Notes: a model not told the origin generated them from the sequence alone. Shown: positions 6,834-15,094, counted from the stretch's first letter. The stretch is 17,210 nt of DNA from Methanosarcinales archaeon (GCA_004212095.1 RXIJ01000086.1:1-17210), one strand, 5' to 3'. Program-made: numbers and translations.

Positions 6834-8099
6834 ATGCAGAATTCAAATGTCATGTTCAGAACGTTTATAGATACTCTTGGAAAAGACGGTGAGTTGTTTG
6901 AAATCACAACTCCCGTGTCCCCAGAGTACGAGCTAACTCAGCTATCAAATAAACATAAAGGAGCGATGTTGTTCCACAATGTGAATGGCTGGAAGGTGGC
7001 AGTAAACATTCTTGGTACGCGAGAACTGCTTGCAAAGGCACTTGACATTCCAAAAGAGGAGATAGTCCATACACTTTCAACAATAGGTTCTGATGGAACT
7101 GTAAGAATAATTGATAAACCAAAAGAAGAGATGACCGAGGAAACAGACCTGAGCAAGCTTCCAATCCTCACGCACTATGAAAATGACGGCGGGGCCTATA
7201 TCACATCAGGTATTGTAATAAGTGAATATGGTGGTGTGGGGAATGCATCAATTCATCGGTTAATGGTCATCGATAAAAAAAAGGTTGTAGCACGACTCGT
7301 GGAAGGGCGGCACACTGATAACTTGTACCAGAGAGCAAAGAAGGACAATAAGCAACTTCCGGTTGTTGTAGCCATTGGTGTTGATCCGGTAATACTCTAT
7401 GCCACCTGCACAAGGGTTCCCGAGGGGCGGGAATTTCATTATGCATCAGCCATAAAAGGCGAAGCTGTTGAGTTGTTTCGATGTGAAAACGGTATCAAAG
7501 TGCCGCATTGTGAAATTCTTCTTGAAGGCTATATTGATAAAGAACTTCACAGCGAGGGTGGCTTTGTAGATATTACAGGAACTTACGACAATACACGACT
7601 GCAGCCAGTTATACACATCACAAAAATACTCCATCGCAAGAACCCAATATATCACGCGATACTCCCTTCAGGTGGAGAACATAAAATCCTCATGGGCATA
7701 CCTTACGAACCTCTCATATACAAAGAGGCACAAAAATATGCAAGGGTAAAGAATGTCATACTGAGCGATGGTGGATGCTGCTACCTGCATGCTCTAATCC
7801 AGATATCAAAAAGATACGAACACGAACCGGAAGCAGTAATTCAAGCAGCATTCAAAGCACACCGAAGCCTGAAGCATGTGGTTGTAGTAGACGATGATAT
7901 TGACATCTTTAATCCATTAGATGTAGAGTATGCCATTGCCACACGAGTGCAGGCAGACAAAGACGTTCATATTTACCCAAACCAGCGTGGAAGTAGTCTT
8001 GACCCAAGCAGGAAAACAGATGGCACAACAACCAAGATAGGAATTGATGCAACCTGCAAGCTTGCAAGAAAAAATGAATACCAGCGCATAACAACTTGA
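6834..8099 (+). CDS. UbiD-family decarboxylase, probable anhydromevalonate phosphate decarboxylase
   Basis: The 421-residue protein is a UbiD-family, prenylated-FMN-dependent decarboxylase. Conserved parts are YITSGIVISEYGGVGNASIHR (about 122-142, prFMN/metal site with Asn137 and Arg142), IALEG-type EILLEGYI (227-234) and EGGFVDITGTYD (241-252). By alignment to the R-E-E/D triad of UbiD enzymes, Arg142, Glu241 and Asp246 are the likely catalytic set; Asp in the last place also occurs in E. coli UbiD. Archaea without the classical mevalonate route use a UbiD homolog of this size to decarboxylate trans-anhydromevalonate 5-phosphate to isopentenyl phosphate for membrane lipids. That role is the best guess, not proven by sequence. 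No UbiX (prFMN synthase) or AcnX dehydratase gene is in the window. ATG 6834 is the first start; ATG 6852 (MFRTFIDTL) is also plausible. Confidence 0.92.
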   Translation: MQNSNVMFRTFIDTLGKDGELFEITTPVSPEYELTQLSNKHKGAMLFHNVNGWKVAVNILGTRELLAKALDIPKEEIVHTLSTIGSDGTVRIIDKPKEEMTEETDLSKLPILTHYENDGGAYITSGIVISEYGGVGNASIHRLMVIDKKKVVARLVEGRHTDNLYQRAKKDNKQLPVVVAIGVDPVILYATCTRVPEGREFHYASAIKGEAVELFRCENGIKVPHCEILLEGYIDKELHSEGGFVDITGTYDNTRLQPVIHITKILHRKNPIYHAILPSGGEHKILMGIPYEPLIYKEAQKYARVKNVILSDGGCCYLHALIQISKRYEHEPEAVIQAAFKAHRSLKHVVVVDDDIDIFNPLDVEYAIATRVQADKDVHIYPNQRGSSLDPSRKTDGTTTKIGIDATCKLARKNEYQRITT

Positions 8100-8126
8100 T
8101 TGCTTGCTGGAGTCGAGAGTTACTTT

Positions 8127-8147
8127 CTGCAAAGCGCAGCTTTGCAG
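8127..8147. repeat. Perfect 9-3-9 palindrome at the 3' end of the NosD gene
   Basis: Arm CTGCAAAGC (8127-8135), loop GCA, arm GCTTTGCAG (8139-8147). The same arms recur at 9451-9472, on the other side of the NosD gene. Here the palindrome lies inside the coding frame and encodes the final CKAALC. Confidence 0.85.
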
Positions 8148-8296
8148 TTCTGTAAAATTATAAGAGCATCAAGTGATGAAACCCTGCCGTCACCACTGAC
8201 ATCAGCAGCATCGTCGAACGGGCGGCTGCCGACTGCTATTTGAAGTGCGATTGCAGCATCTTTAGAGGTGATTTGGGAATCATCGTCAAGGTCGCC
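8144..8296 (-). other. Dockerin-like domain coding segment
   Basis: This segment codes for residues 276-326 of the downstream NosD frame. Two 12-residue Ca-binding loops are visible, D277-L-D-D-D-S to D288 and D307-V-S-G-D-G to D318, each followed by an A-rich helix (AAIALQIAVG, ALIILQN). This is the duplicated F-hand layout of dockerins. No cohesin gene is in the window. Confidence 0.75.
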
Positions 8297-8497
8297 TTTC
8301 AGTGGTGTTTTTTCCCATGGATGCATCAGAGGGAGATAATCAATGCTGCTTCCGCCTGGAATCTGATACGAAGTGTCGCCGATACCGTCGCTGTCGTTGT
8401 CGCTTCCTGTGTAGTCTGAGTAATAATTGCCAACGGTTGAGGTGTTCCACTGGTTGGTGCTTGTGTCATAAGCGTTGTTGTTGGTGTTGTTGATGAA

Positions 8498-8956
8498 ATT
8501 GTTGTGGTAGAGGAGGCTGTTGCTCGAAAGATACAGGTAGATGCCGTAGTTGCTGTTCGAGTTAGCGGTGTTATTCGTGAGCGTGCTGTTGCTCGAAGAA
8601 GACAGGTAGATGCCTAAGTTGTTGTTCGAAGCGGTGTTGTTCGTGAGCGTGTTGTTGCTCGAAGAATACAGGTAGATGCCATATTCATTACTTAGGCTGA
8701 CAGTGTTATTCTGTAACGTGTTGTTGCTCGAACGATCCAGGCCGATGCCGTAATCGTTGTTCAATGCAGTGTTGTTTTCGAGCGTGTTGTTGCTCGAAGA
8801 AGACAAGTAGATGCCGTAGTAGTTGTTCGAGTTAGCGGTGTTGTTCATGAGTGTGTTGTTGCTCGAAGAAGACAGGAAGATGCCGTGGTAGTTGTTTGAG
8901 TTAGCGGTGTTATTCGTGAGCGAGTTGTTGCTCGAAGAACTCAGGTAGATACCGTA
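8498..8956 (-). repeat. Tandem NosD/PbH1 repeats, 66-69 bp period
   Basis: Seven copies of a 22-23-residue unit, YGIYLSSSSNNTLTNNTANS with variants, stack into a right-handed beta-helix. At DNA level the units share the minus-strand equivalent of 'gtgttgttgctcgaagaa'. Copy 4 (GIGLDRSSNNTLQNN) is the most diverged. Such arrays expand and contract by recombination. Confidence 0.85.
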
Positions 8957-9330
8957 GTCGTTGTTCGATGCATTGTTCTCGGAGATGTTGCAGTGCTGCC
9001 TACCGTTAAGATATATTCCAGCTTTCTGGTATCCAGTGGCATTTTCCACCGTGAACCCTGAGATATTCACGTAATTTTGCTGCACATCAAAGACGTGGTC
9101 ATTTGAATTCAATGCGTTCACTTATCGTATCGCCTTCCGAGGCGTTATTAACTGCCTGCTGGATTGTCTGATTTCCCTCTTTTGGCACATAAATCGTATC
9201 AGCGGATGCGCATCCAATGCTTATAACTGCCAGTGCTGCAAAAAGAAGTGCAAACACCGATATCTTCCAAGATCTGTTTCTTTTGCTTTTCATTTCTTCC
9301 GTCTCCATTTTTAGTTACTTTCACTATTTC

Positions 9331-9344
9331 TATTTATAAAATTT
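9331..9344 (-). promoter_or_regulatory. TATA box of the NosD gene
   Basis: On the minus strand TTTTATAAATA (9343-9333) is centred about 29 bases before the ATG at 9308. This matches leaderless archaeal spacing. It suggests the broken gene keeps its promoter. Confidence 0.5.
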
Positions 9345-9371
9345 TCGATAATGTTCGTTGTTTTCTATGCA

Positions 9372-9392
9372 CTCGATTACTGCGTAATCGAG
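9372..9392. repeat. 9-3-9 palindrome (hairpin 1)
   Basis: Arm CTCGATTAC, loop TGC, arm GTAATCGAG, perfect. Same geometry as hairpins 2 and 3 but a different stem sequence apart from the leading CT and closing AG. Confidence 0.85.
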
Positions 9393-9414
9393 AATTGGAA
9401 GTTACTGGTATTTT

Positions 9415-9435
9415 CTGCACAACGAAGTTGTGCAG
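9415..9435. repeat. 9-3-9 palindrome (hairpin 2)
   Basis: Arm CTGCACAAC, loop GAA, arm GTTGTGCAG, perfect. The right arm is repeated at 9472-9480. The left arm could therefore instead close a larger structure that encloses hairpin 3. Confidence 0.85.
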
Positions 9436-9450
9436 TTGTTAGGTTAATCT

Positions 9451-9472
9451 CTGCAAAGCGCAAGCTTTGCAG
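9451..9472. repeat. 9-4-9 palindrome (hairpin 3)
   Basis: Arm CTGCAAAGC, loop GCAA, arm GCTTTGCAG, perfect. Arms are identical to those at 8127-8147; the loop has one extra A. The final G is shared with the next arm copy GTTGTGCAG (9472-9480). Confidence 0.85.
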
Positions 9473-9637
9473 TTGTGCAGATTCCAGTAAGTTTTTTAAC
9501 TACCTTCCCCTATTATAAAGTAGAATAAAGCAGACGATCTTGCTCTTGTCTTTGATTGTTGTTTTTAAGTTTTGTAGATATTTCAGGGAAACGGCACAGT
9601 GAAGCTAATAAAATGTTTGTGTTTTTGGAGATTATAG

Positions 9638-11530
9638 ATGGTTGAGACGTATGATGCATCTCGTATACAGGTACTTGAAGGGCTGGAGGCTGTGCGCAAG
9701 CGGCCAAGCATGTACATTGGTAATACTGATTTGCGTGGTTTACATCACCTTGTTTATGAAGTGGTTGATAACAGTATAGATGAAGCTCTTGCAGGATACT
9801 GTACCAGTATTCAGGTGGCTATACATGAGGACAACAGTGTCACTGTAAAAGATAATGGCAGGGGGGTGCCTGTTGACAAACATCCCAAATACAACAAGTC
9901 CGCTCTTGAGGTGGTGATGACGTTGCTACATGCTGGCGGTAAGTTTGATTCAACCTCTTACAAGGTGTCAGGCGGGCTTCATGGTGTTGGCGTGTCAGTT
10001 GTAAATGCTCTTTCCGAGCGGTTCGAGGTAGAGGTCTGCAGGGATTGGAAAAGATATTACCAGGGTTACGAGAGGGGTAAACCTACAACAAGCCTTGAAG
10101 TCATCGGTACAAGTGAAGAGCGGGGTACGACAGTTACATTCAAACCGGACACAACCATATTTGAGTCAACAGAATATAGTTTTGCCGTACTTTCTAATCG
10201 TCTCCGGGAATTAGCTTTTTTGAATAAAGGTGTCACGATTTTCATAAAAGATGAGAGAAGCACTGACGAGCACACCTACCATTACGAAGGCGGAATAGCA
10301 TCTTTTGTAGAGTATTTGAATAAAAATAAAAATACACTTCACAAAACCCCCATATTCTTCCAGCGGGAGAAAAACAACATCCAGATAGAAATCGCCATGC
10401 AGTACAATGACAGCTATGTCGAAACCATCCACGCATTTGCTAACAATATTAACACGCACGAAGGCGGGACACATCTCAGTGGATTTAAAGCAGCTCTCAC
10501 ACGCGTTGCCAATGAATATGCCAGAAACAATGGCATCTTCAAAGGCACAGAGAAGCTCTCTGGCGAGGATGTGCGTGAAGGCCTGACGTGCGTTATCAGT
10601 GTCAAGCTCACAAATCCACAGTTTGAAGGGCAGACTAAAACAAAACTTGGAAACAGCGAGGTTAAAGGTATCACTGAAAGCATGGTTGGTGATGGCCTCT
10701 CCGAGTTCTTTGAAGAAAACCCTGCAACTGCAAAGACAATTCTGGAAAAATCCATGCAAGCATCCTATGCAAGAGAAGCAGCACGCAAAGCAAGAGAACT
10801 CACTCGAAGGAAAAGTGCACTTGAAATAACCAGTTTACCTGGAAAACTTGCAGACTGCCAGGAAAAAGATCCTGAAAAAAGCGAACTGTACCTTGTAGAA
10901 GGCGATTCTGCGGGAGGCTCTGCAAAACAGGGACGAGATCGCAAATTCCAGGCGATACTACCACTTCGGGGCAAGATATTAAATGTTGAAAAAGCACGGC
11001 TTAACAAGATTCTTGCAAACGAGGAAATACGCACACTCATAACGGCTTGCGGCGCTGGTATCGGCGATGAGTTCGATTACGAAAAAGTCAGATACAAGAA
11101 AATCATCATAATGACCGATGCTGATGTGGACGGCTCTCACATACGAACACTGCTTCTAACCCTATTCTATCGTTACATGCGGCCACTAATCGAAATGGGA
11201 TACATGTACATTGCACAGCCGCCACTGTATAAGATAAAAAAAGGAAGAGCTGAATATTACTCTTACAGTGACTCTGAACTCAAAACCATGCTTGAAAAAA
11301 TCGGGGAGAAAAACACAAACATTCAGCGATACAAGGGACTTGGAGAAATGAACCCTGTGCAGTTGTGGGATACAACGATGGATCCGGAACATCGCACAAT
11401 GCTGCAGGTAACAATGGAAGACGCTCTTGCAGCAGAGGAAATGTTTAGCGTGCTCATGGGGGACAAAGTCGAACCACGACGAGAGTTCATCTTCAAACAT
11501 TCAAAGGAAGTCGTTAACCTGGATGTGTGA
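9638..11530 (+). CDS. gyrB: DNA gyrase subunit B
   Basis: GyrB supplies the ATPase and part of the DNA-cleavage site of the gyrase A2B2 complex, which adds negative supercoils. At 630 residues it is the short form lacking the insert of proteobacterial GyrB. The GHKL ATPase domain shows Glu41, Asn45 (YEVVDNSIDEAL) and Asp72 in DNGRGVPVD, with the G-loop SGGLHGVGVSVVNAL at 111-125. The transducer follows to about 390. The TOPRIM domain shows Glu421 (EGDSAGGSAKQGRDR) and Asp494/Asp496/Asp498 (TDADVDGSHIRTLLL). The tail carries RYKGLGEMNPVQLW. ATG 9638 is preceded by GGAG at 9627-9630. gyrA follows directly. Euryarchaeal gyrases are thought to derive from bacteria. Start and identity are firm. 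Confidence 0.98.
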   Translation: MVETYDASRIQVLEGLEAVRKRPSMYIGNTDLRGLHHLVYEVVDNSIDEALAGYCTSIQVAIHEDNSVTVKDNGRGVPVDKHPKYNKSALEVVMTLLHAGGKFDSTSYKVSGGLHGVGVSVVNALSERFEVEVCRDWKRYYQGYERGKPTTSLEVIGTSEERGTTVTFKPDTTIFESTEYSFAVLSNRLRELAFLNKGVTIFIKDERSTDEHTYHYEGGIASFVEYLNKNKNTLHKTPIFFQREKNNIQIEIAMQYNDSYVETIHAFANNINTHEGGTHLSGFKAALTRVANEYARNNGIFKGTEKLSGEDVREGLTCVISVKLTNPQFEGQTKTKLGNSEVKGITESMVGDGLSEFFEENPATAKTILEKSMQASYAREAARKARELTRRKSALEITSLPGKLADCQEKDPEKSELYLVEGDSAGGSAKQGRDRKFQAILPLRGKILNVEKARLNKILANEEIRTLITACGAGIGDEFDYEKVRYKKIIIMTDADVDGSHIRTLLLTLFYRYMRPLIEMGYMYIAQPPLYKIKKGRAEYYSYSDSELKTMLEKIGEKNTNIQRYKGLGEMNPVQLWDTTMDPEHRTMLQVTMEDALAAEEMFSVLMGDKVEPRREFIFKHSKEVVNLDV

Positions 11531-11532
11531 CC

Positions 11533-13968
11533 ATGACTGAAGAAATCTCTGAAAAAATTGTACCGGTTCAAATTGAAGACGAAATGAAGCGTTCATATAT
11601 CGACTATGCCATGAGCGTAATCATAGGCAGAGCCCTGCCAGACGTGCGAGACGGACTAAAACCAGTGCATCGGCGCATCCTCTATGCCATGTATGAACAG
11701 GGCATGACGTCAGACAAACCATACAAGAAATCTGCCAGGATCGTTGGCGACGTGCTTGGTAAGTACCATCCACACGGCGACACAGCAGTATATGACACGA
11801 TCGTTCGCATGGTACAGAAGTTCTCACTTCGCTATCCTCTTCTCGATGGACAGGGTAACTTTGGTTCAATAGATGGTGACAGCGCAGCAGCCATGCGATA
11901 CACCGAGGTAAGACTTGCAAAAATCGCTGATGAAATGCTTTCTGATATCGACAAGGAAACATGCAATTTTACAGCAAACTACGATGGCAGCTTAAAAGAA
12001 CCAACCATCATCCCTTCAAAACTTCCAAACCTGATGATTAATGGCTCCACAGGAATCGCTGTAGGAATGGCAACCAACATCCCGCCGCATAATCTCGGTG
12101 AAATCGTGGATGGAATTATTCTTCTAATCGATAAACCGGATACAACAATTCTTGAACTGATGGAATTAATCAAAGGTCCGGACTTTCCAACGGCGGCAAC
12201 GATACTCGGGCGGGCGGGCATCCTGAGCGCTTACACAACGGGACGCGGAAGCATTAAGCTGCGAGCTGTTGCTGAAATAGAAGAAAACAAACAGCACAGG
12301 AGAATACTCGTAACAGAGCTACCATACCAGGTTAACAAAGCGAGACTGGTCGAGAACGTAGCAGCACTTGTGCGGGACAAAAAAATCATCGGCATAACCG
12401 ACCTTCGCGACGAATCGGATAAAGATGGGATGCGGATAGTAATTGAAATCTCGCGAACTGCGAATCCGCACGTGGTTTTGAACCAACTCTACAACCACAC
12501 ACAGATGCAAACAACCTTTGGTGTCATCAACCTCGCAATCGTTAATGGAGCACCAAAAGTCCTCAACCTCAAAGAAATACTCACACACTACCTTGCACAC
12601 CGGAAAGAGATTATTACACGCAGAAGCCAATACGACCTGAACAAAGCAGAACAACGCGCCCACATCCTTGAGGGATTGAAAATAGCTCTCGATAACATCG
12701 ACAGAATCATAAAACTCATACGTGCGTCCGGAACACCAGAAATTGCAAAAACAGGACTTATCGAACAATTCAACCTTACGGAAACACAGGCAAAAGCAAT
12801 CCTCGAACTGCGCCTTCAGAAACTCACAGCACTTGAGCAGGATAAAATAGACGAGGAACACAAAAAGCTGCTCACAGCTATAACAAAACTAAGAGAAATC
12901 CTCTCAAGTGAAACAAAAATTCTCAGTATAATCAAACAGGAACTACAGGAACTGAAAACAAAATACGTGAGCCCCCGCAGAACGGAAATAATAGAAACAG
13001 ACGAAACTATTGAAATCGAAGACCTGATAACAAAAGAAGACGTAGTAATAACAATCACCAACACAGGATATATCAAACGCCAGCCAATAGACGCCTATCG
13101 ACAACAACGACGGGGCGGCAGAGGCGTAACAGGCATGGGAACAAAAGAAGAAGATTTTGTAAGAGGGCTCTTCATTGCATCCACTCACGATTACATACTG
13201 TTCTTCACAGACCGTGGACGTGTACACTGGCTAAAAGTATATGAAATGCCGGACGCAAGCCGCCAGTCGAAAGGTAAAGCTATAATCAACCTGGTAGAAT
13301 TAAAACCTGAGGAAAAAATAACAGCAGCCATACCAATCTCATCCTTCGATGACAAACACTACCTGATCATGGCAACCAGGAAAGGAATCATTAAAAAAAC
13401 AATCCTCAATGCCTTTAAAAATCCACGAAAAGGTGGTATAATCGCAATAAATCTCGACGATCAGGACAAACTCATAACAGTGAAACTAACAGATGGAACA
13501 AAAAACATCATCATCGGCACAAGCCACGGCAAAGCCATCCACTTCAACGAAATACAGGTACGAGACGTAGGGCGCAGTGCCCGCGGTGTAAAAGGCATCA
13601 AACTCATTCGAGAAGACATTGTAATCGGGATGGCAGTAGCAGAAGAAAACGCAACACTACTAACCATCACAGAAAACGGATACGGCAAACGAACAAACTT
13701 CAGCAAATATCGTACCACGCACCGCGGCGGGCAGGGGATAATTAACATCATCTCAAACCCAAGAAACGGGAAAGTAGTGGACGTCAAAAACGTAACAGAA
13801 ACAGACGAAATAATGATAACAACACAATCAGGAATCATCATCCGAATATTGGTAAAAGGTATCCGCACACAGGGACGCAACACACAGGGCGTACGCATCA
13901 TGAGGGTACAAACCAACGACAAGGTCGTTGCAACTGCACACCTTGCACAAGAACAGGACATAGAATAA
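11533..13968 (+). CDS. gyrA: DNA gyrase subunit A
   Basis: GyrA cuts and rejoins DNA and wraps it for supercoiling. From ATG 11533 the protein is 811 residues. The winged-helix domain holds the catalytic tyrosine, Tyr123 in AAMRYTEVRLAKI. The quinolone region is HPHGDTAVYDT, with Thr84 at E. coli position Ser83 and Asp88 at Asp87. The C-terminal beta-pinwheel carries the GyrA box QRRGGRG (residues 525-531), which marks gyrase rather than topoisomerase IV. A GTG at 11527 overlaps the gyrB stop and would add two residues. ATG is preferred because GGATGTG (11521-11527) sits 5 bases upstream as an SD. The two genes are translationally coupled. Confidence 0.97.
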   Translation: MTEEISEKIVPVQIEDEMKRSYIDYAMSVIIGRALPDVRDGLKPVHRRILYAMYEQGMTSDKPYKKSARIVGDVLGKYHPHGDTAVYDTIVRMVQKFSLRYPLLDGQGNFGSIDGDSAAAMRYTEVRLAKIADEMLSDIDKETCNFTANYDGSLKEPTIIPSKLPNLMINGSTGIAVGMATNIPPHNLGEIVDGIILLIDKPDTTILELMELIKGPDFPTAATILGRAGILSAYTTGRGSIKLRAVAEIEENKQHRRILVTELPYQVNKARLVENVAALVRDKKIIGITDLRDESDKDGMRIVIEISRTANPHVVLNQLYNHTQMQTTFGVINLAIVNGAPKVLNLKEILTHYLAHRKEIITRRSQYDLNKAEQRAHILEGLKIALDNIDRIIKLIRASGTPEIAKTGLIEQFNLTETQAKAILELRLQKLTALEQDKIDEEHKKLLTAITKLREILSSETKILSIIKQELQELKTKYVSPRRTEIIETDETIEIEDLITKEDVVITITNTGYIKRQPIDAYRQQRRGGRGVTGMGTKEEDFVRGLFIASTHDYILFFTDRGRVHWLKVYEMPDASRQSKGKAIINLVELKPEEKITAAIPISSFDDKHYLIMATRKGIIKKTILNAFKNPRKGGIIAINLDDQDKLITVKLTDGTKNIIIGTSHGKAIHFNEIQVRDVGRSARGVKGIKLIREDIVIGMAVAEENATLLTITENGYGKRTNFSKYRTTHRGGQGIINIISNPRNGKVVDVKNVTETDEIMITTQSGIIIRILVKGIRTQGRNTQGVRIMRVQTNDKVVATAHLAQEQDIE

Positions 13969-14179
13969 AAAAAATCAAGGGACCTTGAGATAGCGGTTTA
14001 TAACATGGGGGATTTAATTTCACTTGCTATAGAAGAGGGTGTGATTAAGAGCGAGGAAATGTTAAAAACGTCGACGGATAATATTAAAGCACTTGGATAG
14101 GATTAACATAAAAGAGGGAGATTATCTGGAAGACACAATCTATATAACATGTGATGTTGTATGTTCAAAAAAATTATAA
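13969..14179 (+). pseudogene. Relic of a small gene downstream of gyrA
   Basis: Right after the gyrA stop the same frame is open to TAG at 14098-14100, with an ATG at 14005 (MGDLISLAIEEGVIKSEE). A second frame then continues as DRINIKEGDYLEDTIYITCD to TAA at 14177-14179. Dropping one base near 14095-14098 joins them as one charged, helix-then-strand peptide of about 60 residues. The composition looks coding, but I recognise no family. It may be the end of a lost gene. A stand-alone 31-residue protein from ATG 14005 is the alternative. Confidence 0.35.
14141..14147 (+). promoter_or_regulatory. TATA box upstream of secF
   Basis: TATATAA at 14141-14147 lies about 47 bases before ATG 14192. It gives an expected start site near 14170 and a leader of about 20 bases that includes AAAGG (14178-14182) as a weak ribosome site. 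It overlaps the gene relic. Confidence 0.45.
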
Positions 14180-14191
14180 AGGCACTTAATT

Positions 14192-15091
14192 ATGGATCGG
14201 ATAGATGATACAATAGATGCTTATTTTAATAAATTCACAATCAAACAGAGTATTATAATACCATTGATGGTTGTTGTAATATCACTGTTGATACTTACAG
14301 CCACAACACTTACTTTAGGAACACCGGTAAAACTTGGGATGGAATTTGTAGGTGGGTCAGCGATAATAATAGATACGCCAGAGTCGCCAAAAGAGCTTCA
14401 AGAAGCATTTTCAGACTATCCGCTCCACAGTGAGCCGCGTGAACATGGAAATCGTAAGTTACTCCAGTTTGAATCTATGAGTCAGGAAAAACAAAACGAA
14501 CTAACGAACTTCGCAGTTAAAGAATACGGCTCAGAAAATGTTGAAATGCGACAGGTTGGTGAGGTTTTCGGAAAAAGCCAGCAGATAAAAGCTGTTCAGG
14601 CGGTAGTAATTGCTTTTTTGCTTATGGCGGCAGTTGTACTTATATTATTTAGAAAGATAATTCCTGCGGTAACAGTGATATTTGCAGCCTTTGCAGACAT
14701 CATCTTTGCAATGGCGATGATGAACATCTTTGGTTTAACTCTTACTTTTGGCACTTTTGCAGCAATCCTGATGCTTATAGGCTATGCCGTGGATACCAAT
14801 CTTCTTCTAACAAGTCGTGTGCTTAAACGAAAAGGCGATCCGATGGGGCAGATAAAAAATGCCATGAAAACAGGACTTACCATGACCAGCACCACACTTG
14901 CAGCACTGCTTGTACTATTTCTTATCTCGACAATCTCTTATCTTGCTGTATCCAGCTTTACACGTATCGATATTGTGCGTGACATAGCTGTTGTGTTGAT
15001 CTTTGGACTGCTCGCTGATATGATGAACACATGGATGTTTAACACCGGGATACTTCGAAAATACATAATAATGCCGCGAGGCGGGAGATAA
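14192..15091 (+). CDS. secF: Protein-export membrane protein SecF
   Basis: SecF with SecD forms an RND-type accessory to the SecYE translocon that helps pull or release exported proteins. The protein is 299 residues with six membrane helices: about 20-42, 133-153, 157-177, 183-203, 231-254 and 262-285. The outside P4-like domain lies between helices 1 and 2 and opens with KLGMEFVGGSAIII (47-60). The conserved IGYAVDTNLLLTSRV (196-210) carries Asp201 in helix 4. The archaeal order secF-secD is seen, with secD starting 3 bases after the stop. Confidence 0.96.
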   Translation: MDRIDDTIDAYFNKFTIKQSIIIPLMVVVISLLILTATTLTLGTPVKLGMEFVGGSAIIIDTPESPKELQEAFSDYPLHSEPREHGNRKLLQFESMSQEKQNELTNFAVKEYGSENVEMRQVGEVFGKSQQIKAVQAVVIAFLLMAAVVLILFRKIIPAVTVIFAAFADIIFAMAMMNIFGLTLTFGTFAAILMLIGYAVDTNLLLTSRVLKRKGDPMGQIKNAMKTGLTMTSTTLAALLVLFLISTISYLAVSSFTRIDIVRDIAVVLIFGLLADMMNTWMFNTGILRKYIIMPRGGR

Positions 15092-15094
15092 ATC

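Larger units (their letters stand above)
8120..9308 (-). pseudogene. NosD-like beta-helix surface protein with dockerin, internally deleted and frameshifted
   Basis: The N-terminal part starts at ATG 9308, with basic residues, a hydrophobic core and a likely cleavage after IGCASA. It then reads TIYVPKEGNQTIQQAVNNAS, the usual start of archaeal NosD/beta-helix surface proteins, as far as EGDTI. The frame then breaks at about 9120. The continuing part (from GTG 9121) resumes at VNALNSNDHVFDVQ. Intact relatives have roughly 30-40 residues between these points, so a stretch is lost and the frame shifted. The rest holds seven NosD/PbH1 repeats, a C-terminal NosD tail (WNTSTVGNYYSDYTGSDND) and a dockerin-like pair of calcium loops (DLDDDSQITSKDA, DVSGDGRVSSLDA). 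Such proteins are exported and cell-surface bound. The last residues CKAALCRK are encoded by a palindrome (8127-8147) and look unlike normal dockerin ends. A two-protein or error explanation cannot be excluded. Confidence 0.8.
9309..9637. other. Divergent intergenic region with a hairpin cluster
   Basis: This 329-base stretch between the NosD gene (minus) and gyrB (plus) codes for nothing visible. It holds the NosD promoter (9331-9344), three hairpins (9372-9392, 9415-9435, 9451-9472), a further copy of arm GTTGTGCAG (9472-9480), a T-run (9492-9497) and TATA-like elements before gyrB (TATTATAAAG, 9511-9520; CTAATAAAAT, 9604-9613). GGAG (9627-9630) is the gyrB ribosome site. Confidence 0.7.

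Noticed and set aside
8118..8127. AGTTACTTTC repeated at 9313-9322 around the NosD gene
   Set aside because: A 10-base match across about 1.2 kb is expected by chance and does not extend.
8498..8956. CRISPR-like regular repeats
   Set aside because: The period of 66-69 bp is coding, with in-frame degenerate NosD repeats and no unique spacers between conserved repeats.
10211..10759. 182-residue minus-strand frame inside gyrB, and similar long antisense frames in gyrA
   Set aside because: They are antisense to highly conserved gyrase sequence and are explained by codon bias of the real genes.
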